Source of the DNA: Branchiostoma floridae
Lineage: Eukaryota; Chordata; Leptocardii; Amphioxiformes; Branchiostomatidae
Direction of reading: 5' to 3'
Assembly: GCF_000003815.2 (NCBI RefSeq)
Contig: NC_049997.1
Span: 7,186,695-7,250,694 of the forward strand
Length of the DNA stretch: 64,000 nt
The notes under the pieces: generated by a model
Seen by the model: only the letters and a program-made list of their open reading frames with translations
Database searches by the model: none
What the model was told of the DNA's origin: nothing
Shown here: piece by piece, positions 11,983 through 21,676 of the stretch
How positions within the stretch are numbered: the stretch's first letter is position 1
Layout: each line of letters begins with the position of its first letter
Made by a program: the position numbers and the translations under genes

Positions 11983-12329
11983 TAAAATTTAACCGATGAA
12001 TGAGGGACTAACTAGGGGCAAGGAAGCGACTTGCTTCCGGGATAAATATGCGTAACAAAGTTACTGTTTTGAACCATAAACTCGGGTCAATTCCGATTAC
12101 TTATGTTTCTTAGAATCATATAGAAAAGGACCTACCTGTTTAAGGGCTTACATAGCATGAATATGCTCTAAAAGGCCGTGTTTTATGCGCTCAAATGTTG
12201 AATTATGATATTGTAAGCCAACAGCATGGCGGAACTGCTGTACTGCCGTCGACGAAACTATCCTCACCGATGGGATTGACCAATAGTAGCGTGGCGCTTA
12301 TTGTGTGCGCGCCGCCGTTAAACGGAGGC
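11983..12329. promoter_or_regulatory. Right arm of inverted repeat; putative UFSP1 promoter region
   Basis: Reverse complement of 1698-2046. It ends 13 bp before the UFSP1-like ATG at 12343 and holds GATTGACCAATAGTAGCGTG (a CCAAT box) next to GC-rich GTGCGCGCCGCCGTTAAACG. Position and composition suggest a TATA-less promoter and 5' UTR; that role is inferred. A short frame opening at ATGTTGAATTATG near 12200 runs past the main ATG out of frame and would act as an upstream ORF if transcribed. Confidence 0.6.
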
Positions 12330-12342
12330 CATAATACCTCAA

Positions 12343-12492
12343 ATGTCGTCTGCTGATCACAAAATGCCCAAATCTCTCCTCAAAAACGTCCATGAGGGTT
12401 TGGCACCTCCGGAAGACACTCCTGGAGAAAGCGTAACGGTTAGAGGAGACTATCTGTACTACCATTATGTCTGTGACGGCGTAGATGACCGG
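12343..12492 (+). CDS. UFSP1: UFSP1-type protease exon 1
   Basis: The ATG at 12343 is the first in frame after the inverted-repeat arm. Fifty codons end at donor CGG|GTAAGG in phase 0. The final residues (H-Y-V-C-D-G-V-D-D) match the family segment just before the catalytic cysteine. Residues 1-35 are a weakly conserved charged leader. Confidence 0.85.
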
Positions 12493-15400
12493 GTAAGGAA
12501 GCCAACGCGTTTGCCCCCCTCCCCATGAATTTGGTCGACGGGCAGTCTAGAGATTCCGTATCTATGGGTGGACGTTTCTACTTCTATCTTTTACCTGTCC
12601 ACCTAATCTTACATGTGAAAGCTAGAAGCAGAAACGTTCACCCATATGGAGTCTTATTTTACATTTATTACATTACCTTTATTGTACATGCATGCGTCAA
12701 CAGTTAGGTACAGGTCACTCATAACAGCTAGACATATGCAGAAAAGCAATAAGATATTATTTAAGTATTTAAAGGCATACTACGCAGTTTTTTGCGCTCA
12801 AATTTGAAATATTCTAGAATTAAGAAATATCAGATTTACTACTACTTTTTGTCACTTTTTGACACTTTTGTGTCATTATTTCACGTCTGCAACGTAAAGG
12901 ATTAGCCTACAAACATTCCGCTCTAGGCACCCTGTAACCTTGTGTCCCCCCAACATGCCCAAGTTAGACCCTCCGGGTCTTGCTTGCCACTGGTAGGTCC
13001 CCCGGGGTGGGGTAATCAGTTAGCACATGCATGGCAGACTGCAGATAAAGAACACAATGGAGATCTTCTTTAGAAACACCTATATCTAATCATTCTAAAA
13101 TAGCATATAATCATGAACTTTTCGTAGGATATCAACAAGCTGAGGTCATATTCCCTTCAAAACTGCAAGAAACCTTGTACAGAAAGCTAGTCTACTGTAC
13201 TCAGAGGAACTGTCAACTGGCCCCCCACTGGGAAGCCAGGCTGATAAGCAAGAAACAACAACACACAGAGGCAGTAACCAGCCTGTGCCCATCTGTTTCT
13301 TGGAAGATCACAATTTTTATACATCATGCTTATGTGGTGCATTGATGTCGCAGCACCTCCCCTGAATATTGGTATGCAATGCTATAGGGTTGATTGAACT
13401 AACAATGTAAAGAAAAAGTAGGAAAAGCTACTTTTTGTTTTGTTCAAAAATCCCGTAGTATGTGCTAAGTTGCTAACCTAACAGGGTTTCTGTACTTCCC
13501 AGGGTTGGGGCTGTGCATACAGAACTCTGCAGTCTCAGTGTTCCTGGGTTCACTTCAAGCAGAAACAGACGTCCACCAACCCCAGACATCCTCCTACAAT
13601 ACTGGACATCCAGAGGGCACTTGTGGAAATGCAGGACAAGCCAGCGAGCTTTGCAGGGTCCCGGGACTGGATCGGGTCTGTGGAAGTTGGCCTCTGTATA
13701 GACTATTTTTATGATGTGAGTTTGGTAATGTTACAATGTTTTAACTTGAAATATCATTTTAGAAGTACTCTCTATTTTGGACTTAATATTTGGATTTTTA
13801 ATTGGATTTAAGGACTGCAACCTGCTAGCTGCCATGCTAGACAGAAATGTCTGGAGCAGCATCATTTGTGGCACCTCGTACTACAAGGATAAACTGAACT
13901 GAACTTAATTTTGTATTAGGTAATATTAATATTTTTTTTATGTTTCCAGGTCCAAAAGTAGAGAATACATGTACACGATCTCATTGTTGCTACAAAAGGC
14001 ATGATTAAGCTAAGGTTGCAGGACAAAACCTCCTAAAAGTCCCTTTTACAATACATATGTTTTACTCAAAACTGTTTTCTTCCTATGCTCTTTGTAGGTT
14101 CCTTGTAAAATTGTACATATCAACAGTGGCAGAGACATTCCAGACAAGATTCCAGAGCTGACAGAACATTTCCAGAGCATAGGATCCCCTGTTATGATGG
14201 GTGAGTGTGGCAGAAGATGATAGTGCACTGTTGTATGAGAGCAAGCCTCTTTGCAAAAGTAGCTTGCAGTACTTGCCTCAACTGCTAGGAGCAGGATGAT
14301 GACCATGTTTTTCTGCATCTGTGATGTTATAAGCCAGTTGGACCTATTTTTATCTTTAATATTTCATTCATTCCTTTAATATTCCATGTCATAAGGAAAG
14401 CTGTATTAATTACATAATTTGTAGTGACCAATTTTTGTGTAATTGCCTTCCTTCATTTTAACGTAATACATAGGAAATTCATCTGAGTTTAGTGTATTAA
14501 GCATTATCAGGAACCTTCCATGCAGACGCTCACTAGTGGGTCCCCATACATTGGACCAAAGGCTTAACACCACCTCTGAAGACCCTTAAGTCATCTTAAC
14601 TTTTCCTTGAGACAGGTTGTTAGGGCAACCATATTTTGTAGACAATATGTTGTGTTTTGATTTTCATTTGAAGTAGCACCATATCGTGTCTTTGCTTGAC
14701 AGCTTAAGTGAAGGTATTGTCCAAAGGAATCATGTCAAGAAAGTTGCATGGTAGGAACTCAGGAACTTGACTTGCTCAATGTCAGATAGGTGTCACATTT
14801 AACAAACATACCTGTATCTGCCATCAGTTTTTTTTTTTACATCATGGCAAGGGCACAGACTGATTGAAGACTAGTCTTGATCATCAACTTTTCATCAGCC
14901 AAATGAACTAAATACAAATAGGGCTGTAAGATTTGTAAAAAAAAACATGTACATTGTGTGTAAAGTTTTGCTAATAGTTATTTCTTACAATGTCAGGACA
15001 CATACGCCCAAATTTACGAATTTCTTGTTGGACTAGTCAAAAAGTAGGTTAGGTAAATGTAGTCCCATAGCCTGTTTGAGGCTGTAGGGACAGTGGGCTG
15101 TTAACCCGTTGTGTCTAGAACATCGTATTGGGAGGGCAAAGCCCAACCTCTTTCCTTCCACCACGTTTTACCACCAGTCTCTAACAAGTGTCAGGTACCC
15201 ACATGTACACCTAGATCAAGGAGCTTTTATCAGATAAAAGCTCCTTGCCTAGATGGAGTGAGAAACGTGTCTAGTGCCTTTCTGACAGATACAGCTCTAG
15301 CCAGGCATTCCAGGAATCAATCCCACATGCTTTCAGCCTCACATCTGTTAGCCTAGCCACTTGGACATTCAACACCACAGCAGTATATAGTAAACCCCTG

Positions 15401-18400
15401 CTTAGCCTATTGAGTCAGTGAAGTCAACCTTGCCTAAGCTTGATGTTTCTGACTTAGGGAGAAGAGATGCTGCTACAGTTATCACTATGGGCCGCTCTTC
15501 ATCTTCATAACATCAGGCCCTATGAACCTGATTTTTTTTAAAAAGGAAGAAGAACAAAGTGGAAGAAATGGAAGAATTCAAGGACAAGGGTTTCATACCC
15601 AGGGCTCGAAATACCACCTGCATATGCAGGTTAATGCAGGTATAATTGGTGTCTGCCTGCACCTAACCTGCACTGGTCCATGTACTGAGTTTATACATAA
15701 ATGTCATATGATATAGGTGTATATGTGGATTGTTATTAGCTGCATTGAATGTTGCCACCTATAGAAAGTATAAAAGAAAAAAAATTGGAATGGTTCCTGA
15801 ACAATTTTAGTATGATCCATACTTCCTACATTGAGAAGGTGCAGGTAAAATTTGTCGGGTGCAGGTAATTTTCAATGTTACCTGCAGCAGGTATGCTGAA
15901 AAAGTATTTCGAGCCCTGATACCCCAATACAGCTGGTTTAGGGTCATCACTGTAGCTCAGGTATTTCCATTATCAGGTAGATCCATTATCTAGTGAATGC
16001 AGTCCCAGAACAATTCTAAAGGCCGAATCTCTTACATAAGGTGTTCAATTATTAATCATGCAGTTCCAAAAATCATTTGTGCCCTTTTCTAAAGTGATGA
16101 AGCATCATAAGCTGATGACAAAGGCGCTGGTGTGACACCAGGAATGTCGCTTCATGCATTTTTCATGATTGATGTATCTTAACATCAAATGAAAATATGT
16201 GTGATGTATCATCAATGGCTTAAACCAGCCCACCTGTTTTGTACAGGTACAGGTGTGTTTTACAGGTGTGCACAGGGTACTCAAGTACAGGAGGGTTCCA
16301 GATTATACAGTACTATACGAGGGGTGATCAATAAGTCCTCGGCCTCATTCAGAAATAATAAGCACAACTCATTTCGAAGCATAGATGTCAAGTGTATATT
16401 TAAGTCTTTCATGAATGTGTACCAAAATTCAAATTATTGTGATCATTACTTTGCAGGCGACACTCAGTAGCGTTAGGTAAGGTAGAAGGGGAAAAACTTG
16501 ACAATTGAGTTGCGACCTGAGGTGTGCGGGTCAACTTTCGCTGCTGAAAGTCAGACAGACACTTCTTTCTGCTTGAAATTGGAAGAGAATCATTATCAAA
16601 TATTTTGACAATGTCTTTTGTTAATGACAAAGGATTTACGGCATAGGGAACTCGACCCACACATGTCTGATCACAATTCACCCTTGTTTTTCTCGCCACT
16701 TACCTTCTGATTTGCAAAAACCGAATGCCTGGAAAGTAATGACTGCAATGATTTGAAATTTGGAGGGACAAAAGGCCTCATATTATCAAGCTGTGCCTCA
16801 AAATTTGAGTTGTGCTTATTATTTCTGAGTGAGGCCGAGGACTTATTGATCACCCCTCGTATGTATCTTTTCCCACTTGTTTTGAGTTGGACAATTTGAC
16901 ATCTGTTTTGGCTGCATTCCCTTTCCTAAAATATTTAGCACTCGTTTGTAAGGACGGCTGTGACCCATGACAATATTTCGCACAAAAAGTTGCCTCTTAT
17001 GTAACAGTTATGGTTGTGTAATTCCTTTATTAAACTACTGAGCATAGAGAGGAAAAAAATCCATAAAATGTCCATTAGAAAGAAAAAAAAATCAGTGATA
17101 TTGCAGCTGCTAATGCATTTTTAGTTCCTTACAAAAGGTAATGGCCAAAAATAAGTGTCCAATTCTTTGATTTATTGTGTGTCTCCCCTAACACATAGAA
17201 AAATGGCTCCAGCTGCTTTTTTGTTGTTTTTATCTGGCTATTTTGTTCTGTTTTGTTTTGTTGATGTCTCACAGCCTAACAGTACAAAAAAAGCCCAATA
17301 AAAACACCTTAAAAAACATCAAAAGACAGATGGAGCCTAACCTCTGCTTGGAGAGTAGTGAAGAAAAATAGTCTCAGTACTTTACAAATGGGCTTAAAAT
17401 ACATAAACATGAACAGGATGTCTTGCTATTGTTGTACCTGTAGGCCCAACCCCATAGAAAAAACAGAGATAGGCATTAAAAGAATCCAGGGTTGCCATAT
17501 GGTTGTGCTGCGATGCTTTGCATGTCAATAAGTCTAAATCCAACTATATTCTTACAGCTGTTCAAAAAATAGCTCAGAACTTTTGTTTGTAGACTGCAAA
17601 CGTTTTGCAATTTTCTAAAATGTTTTCATCCCCATGGTACAAAAAGTTCTCAGATTTGGTAATACCATTACCAGTTATCAGGATATAATGCTTGAAGCAG
17701 CATCATGTATTAAATAAAACCATTGAGGTATGAAGCAGACCAATATGTGTGTTGACAAAGTCAGTGACAAGTGCTGTTGTTTTGTTTTTTACAGAAGACA
17801 TGCTTTCTTTTCCTTTCCTAAAATCATAAAGTTTAATGTATCATAGACAGGACTTAACTTCTGCAACTCTCTTATGATAGACGTGATTTGTAATGGAAAG
17901 AACAAGGTGCAGCAACTCTTAAACATGACAGAATTTACATTACGTACGTAGTTTCCTGAAAAACAGTTAACCACGAAAACAAAGTAGAAAAACTCCTTCT
18001 GTAAGACGTGCTTAAGGTCCTTGCCCTGTCTCAGAAAGATATCAAATTACTTGATTGTTTCTTGCATAACGTGACTGGCATGCCCCGAAGCTTTATCTAT
18101 TGTTCCCCATCTCTACAGTCAGAATGATTAATGGACTCTTCTTCACAGCACAGCCTTTTTTGCCCGCAGTCAATTCTTTTCATTGTACCGTCTGAACGAT
18201 GGACTAGTTACAGGACCACAACGCCTGATAACTGTTATTTACAACGAAGACTAAAATTTGGGTCAATTAAGTCAGAAACCTGAAATTTGTAGGTCTTACA
18301 AACTAAGGTGTTGTTATGATATTATAGGTTATAAACGTTTACGTTAAGGATTTGTTGTAAATCTACAATCAGGTGAATTGGGATTGTGACATTGTATCTT

Positions 18401-20446
18401 CACCTGGATTGTTGTGATTGTATCCATACATTTGTTGTAAACAATGTGTACTAGTATCAAATAATTACAGCTACATGTACAAGTCATGTCTTTGTAATCA
18501 ATTATTACCAAAGTGCAGCAATATGTCTCACAACATAATGTTTTCAAGACACTCCAGAAAACCTCAGCCACCCTTAAGGATATATTGGTCTTATGTTAAG
18601 ATGAAAGATTAACAGTCTCTGGGTAAAGTGATTCTTAATTCTAGAGAACCACTCGAGGATGTGATGTGTCATGGTGTGGTGTGATGGTTCACAAAAGATT
18701 CTATTGTGTACTGAACAATTTGTGTCCTTTAAACCCTCAGGGAAGAACAGTGTTTCAAAGGTTCTAAACGACCCACAGGACAAAATGACAGGTAAAAACA
18801 GCTCTGAAAGACAGCTCAGGACTATGGCATGTTTTAGACTGATTGTATGTCTACTATTCACAGTTCCATGACGATGGTCAATCTTAATTACTGGTCTCTT
18901 AGTTAATTTTTCCCACTGACAGTTTATAATATAGTGACCACCTGTCGACATAGACTTGATTGTGTTGATCCTGAGTGGTCTTCTTTGGCAGCTGCAGTTT
19001 CCACAGGACTTATGTTTTTCGACTGATTGTATGTCTACTATTCACAGTTCCATGACGATGGTCAATCTTACTGCTCCCTTTTAATAGATAATTTTCCTCA
19101 CTGACAGTTTATATATAGTGACCACCTGTCGACATAGACTTGATTGTGTTGATCCTGAGTGGTCTTCTTTGGCAGCTGCAGTTTCCACAGGACTTATGTT
19201 TTTAGACTGATTGTATGTCTACTATTCACAGTTCCATGACGATGGTCAATCTTAATACTGGTCCCTTGGATAATTTTTCCCACTACCAGTCTATATTGAC
19301 CACCTGTCGACATAGGCCAAGTGTCAATCCCGAGTGGTCGTCTTTGGCAGCTGCAGTTTTACCTTTACCGTGATCATGACTTTGTTCTTATACACACAGA
19401 TACGGAGTGTCATTCAGTCTATGAATTCTACGCAAGCTAACGGCAAGACTATTACAGTACGTAATAGGTACAATACAGAATACTGCTCAAAAACAGTTGA
19501 CATATAAACATACGTTACAAGTTTATCTAATTTAGAGAAACTACTTTTTTTTTACAGATACGGTAGTTAAGCTGTAATATCTAAAGTTATGATGATTTCG
19601 AATTCACTGTTTCTTTTTCCCAATGCGTGCAGGTGGAGATACAGATAACTCCTCCAAAGGCATATTTGGGGTTTGTGGATCAGGGAAAAATTCATACCTC
19701 CTAATTGTAGTAAGTATTTGTTAACTGTTTGCTAGCAGTTATCATATTCAGATTCAAAAATTCATTGCAAAGTTGCATGTACTCTGGGACAAAAGTTTTT
19801 GAAAACTTTTTTTTTATATCTTTCCATTCCATTTATAGACTTTTCCAAGTACATGTACTTTATATATGTTTTTATGTTTTTGTCAATAGTTTACACCTGT
19901 ATTGTACTTTTATGTCAATACAGTCAAGTATACCTCCATAATGATGTGACATATGATGGCACGATCGAGACACAGTTTTTCCCGATATCTACGAGCCGAC
20001 AACCTCTCGCCGACAGTTTTTTGTTCAGCGTCTAGATGGAACTGCAATATCGCCATAAAGATATCGGCAGAATTTCTCCCGAATTGTCCGGAGCATTCAC
20101 CTGATAGCTTAGCAGGGGTCCCTGACAACTTCTGCCCGAGTGTAGATGCGTCCCAACTTCGGGAGGGCTCAGTAGCATATAGCACGGGCTCATTAGGCTA
20201 GATAGCTGTTTATGACTAGATCCCTCCTGACATATCCACAGATATCAGTAAAAATTGTGTCTAGATTGGGCCTAAGTCATTGTTGTTTTGTAAACAGTCA
20301 CTTGTGTTTTTCAGGACCCTCACTACCATGGTGCGGTCCAAGACCCCCTAGCCTTGCAGCAGAATGGCTGGGTGAAGTGGCAACATGTCGAAGAATTCAA
20401 GTCAGATTCCTTCTATAATTTCTGCCTTCCCCTTTACAAACAATAA
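12343..20446 (+). CDS. UFSP1: UFM1-specific protease, UFSP1-type, complete in five exons
   Basis: Cysteine protease that matures the ubiquitin-like modifier UFM1 and removes it from targets. Exons are 12343-12492, 13503-13715, 14098-14200, 19633-19709 and 20315-20446. They are joined by GT/AG introns in compatible phases (0, 0, 1, 0) to give 224 codons and a stop; human UFSP1 is of similar size. Residues ~38-50 read [13 protein letters not shown], then [10 protein letters not shown] with nucleophile Cys54. Next come [17 protein letters not shown] and G-S-P-V-M-M-G-G-D, then Y-L-L-I-V-D-P-H-Y with Asp182 and His184. Near the end are N-G-W-V-K-W and S-F-Y-N-F-C-L-P. All catalytic elements are present. 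The short length without the long N-terminal domain of UFSP2, and G-G-D after P-V-M-M, favour UFSP1. An AATAAA lies at 20449-20454. Intron 3 (5.4 kb) holds most of the mobile elements. Confidence 0.94.
13503..13715 (+). CDS. UFSP1: UFSP1-type protease exon 2 with catalytic Cys
   Basis: Bounded by TTCCCAG|GGTTGG and TATGAT|GTGAGT, 71 codons. It begins [10 protein letters not shown], the active-site signature, and includes S-R-D-W-I-G-S-V-E, a second family hallmark. Both boundaries are in phase 0, so it is a symmetrical exon. Confidence 0.93.
13815..13910 (+). mobile_element. Short 3' end of a LINE-like element in UFSP1 intron 2
   Basis: Matches the last ~90 bp of the LINE C-terminal fragment at 58660-58910. 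It encodes [10 protein letters not shown] then W-S, and both copies end in GAACTGAACTGAACT. It is severely 5'-truncated, as non-LTR insertions often are. Confidence 0.7.
14098..14200 (+). CDS. UFSP1: UFSP1-type protease exon 3
   Basis: Starts after CTTTGTAG and ends at ATGG|GTGAGT in phase 1. It encodes a V-P-C-K-I-V-H-I strand, [10 protein letters not shown] helix and G-S-P-V-M-M, the family's strand leading to the Gly-Gly turn, completed across the intron. Confidence 0.92.
15217..15247. mobile_element. 31-bp palindrome with 7-bp target duplication (excision-footprint-like)
   Basis: Near-perfect palindrome starting CAAGGAGCTTTTATC and ending in ATAAAAGCTCCTTG. It is flanked by CCTAGAT at 15210-15216 and again at 15248-15254. 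The same palindrome (33 bp) at 35736-35768 has its own, different 7-bp duplication. Confidence 0.85.
15600..15918. mobile_element. hAT-like MITE (about 319 bp)
   Basis: Ends CAGGGCTCGAAATAC and GTATTTCGAGCCCTG form a 15-bp terminal inverted repeat. Flanks share ATACC, a partial target duplication. The interior is rich in CCTGCA/TGCAGG words (ACCTGCATATGCAGGT and similar), giving extra internal palindromes. No coding frame. It lies in intron 3 of the protease gene. Confidence 0.78.
16318..16859. mobile_element. Mariner-like MITE (542 bp) with TA target duplication
   Basis: Terminal inverted repeats of about 55 bp: CGAGGGGTGATCAATAAGTC at the left and GACTTATTGATCACCCCTCG at the right, flanked by TA at 16316-16317 and 16860-16861. 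These ends are typical of Tc1/mariner elements. The interior lacks a transposase frame (no D-D-D motif region), so it is non-autonomous. It lies in intron 3 of the UFSP1-type gene. Confidence 0.92.
18838..19360. repeat. Three tandem copies of a ~183-bp sequence
   Basis: GACTGATTGTATGTCTACTA starts copies near 18838, 19021 and 19204. Each runs through ACCACCTGTCGACATAG and GTGGTCTTCTTTGGCAGC. Copies are over 90% alike except the third, whose end is shorter and more diverged. It is intronic, with no coding frame. Confidence 0.88.
19633..19709 (+). CDS. UFSP1: UFSP1-type protease exon 4
   Basis: Starts after GCGTGCAG and ends at ATTGTA|GTAAGT. It encodes [13 protein letters not shown] and Y-L-L-I-V, the strand preceding the catalytic Asp-Pro-His of exon 5. 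Confidence 0.92.
19960..20200. other. GC-richer island in UFSP1 intron 4, unidentified
   Basis: Within the AT-rich intron, this segment has a different composition and a minus-strand open frame of about 90 codons with hydrophilic residues. I do not recognise a domain. It may be a fragment of a mobile element. Confidence 0.3.
20315..20446 (+). CDS. UFSP1: UFSP1-type protease exon 5 with Asp-Pro-His and stop
   Basis: Starts after TGTTTTTCAG with D-P-H-Y-H-G-A, supplying the catalytic Asp and His, continues with Q-Q-N-G-W-V-K-W and F-Y-N-F-C-L-P-L, and ends at TAA 20444-20446. A polyadenylation signal follows three bases later. Confidence 0.94.
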   Translation, partial: DPHYHGAVQDPLALQQNGWVKWQHVEEFKSDSFYNFCLPLYKQ

Positions 20447-21608
20447 CAAATAAAGTTCTAATTTTACAGTTTTGTTCTTCATTCAGTTTTATAGATATAA
20501 TGTACTAAGTCTTCACTAAGTTAAGCCACAAACAATCCATTATACTGGATTTGTGGGTATTATTAAAACAAAATGGGACCTACCAGCTGTTTTTGAAACA
20601 CACATTTCATGTGCCACACATGATATCGTCTGTAGACGTGCTTACACACAGCGGGGTTATACCGCCCCTTACGGGGCTTTTGCTGGCTAATTACAAGACG
20701 GGGATTTGCCAGGTCTCCCATCATGATGTACAAAAATACTTGAAAAGACCTTGAATTTTTTATAGACCGGCATAATGCTGTAAACCCACATAATGCTACT
20801 CCAATTCTGTATTTTTCAACATGGTTATTTTATTCATTGGTTTGACTGAAATAGTCGACAGCTATTTAGGGCAATTATAGAGTTATAGTGAATGGACACT
20901 CAGTACCATCTACATTTGTAAATCCCAAGTCGAACACCTTAACCACAAAAGCCCACCTTTTCCCCTCTATGGTTAACGTTTTTAACAATCATTAAGAGAG
21001 ACAAGTGACAAGTTGATATCAAAGCATGGTGTAAGAAACTTTATTGACAGACAAAGGTTATTATTGCATAGCCAGTAGCCTCTTCACAACTCTTTATAAT
21101 GGTACAGTCGGTCATTAAGGCACGCGTGAATTGCACAAGAGATAAAATGATAGTCACACCTATTAAACTAAAAAGTACAACATAAAAAAGCATGGACAGT
21201 CTCGGAAGCAAATACTGGTCGATAAAGTCACTGTAGTCTACATTTGTTTTTGTTTTTCATCGAGACGTCATCGCTACTGAACCTGAAAGGTTGAAGTAAC
21301 TCAAACTCGCTGACCAATGGTATGAAAGCCAGGTGTAACAGGATCTAGTGGTGCATTCTGATTGGGTAATCTGTTAGACTTCTGACCAATCACAATGTTC
21401 GCTGTCACAAGTTTAGATGAGTTCTAGTTAGTGAAAGTTTGTGGATGTTTAGTACAGTTCACAGTAAGATTACTCGTTCCAATTATCATAATTCTTAGAT
21501 GTGAAACTAAAGGGGTCCGCTTCCCATGCAGCTACATCTACATCTGCCAATCACAGTGCTGGAATAATTTGACGTGGATTCTGATTGGACGTTGACGTGA
21601 TGATATCA
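20447..21608. other. Intergenic space and 3' UTRs of two convergent genes
   Basis: Holds the UFSP1-type AATAAA (20449-20454). For the minus-strand mini-mucin there is a probable polyadenylation signal read as TTTATT at 21040-21045 and a 3' UTR up to the stop codon at 21609. No other gene seen. Confidence 0.5.
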
Positions 21609-21676
21609 CTAGCGGAAGAAGGCAGCCACGGCAGAAAGCAGCAGCATCACCAACTCAGGTTGCACAAAGCCAGTCC
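21609..21676 (-). CDS. Mini-mucin exon 3: GPI-type C-terminal signal
   Basis: After ACACAG the exon reads T-G-F-V-Q-P-E-L-V-M-L-L-L-S-A-V-A-A-F-F-R and stops at TAG (21611-21609). The other family member ends Y-L-A-A-Y-F-R. The region around its acceptor is duplicated about 100 bp upstream (21765-21850). Confidence 0.82.
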
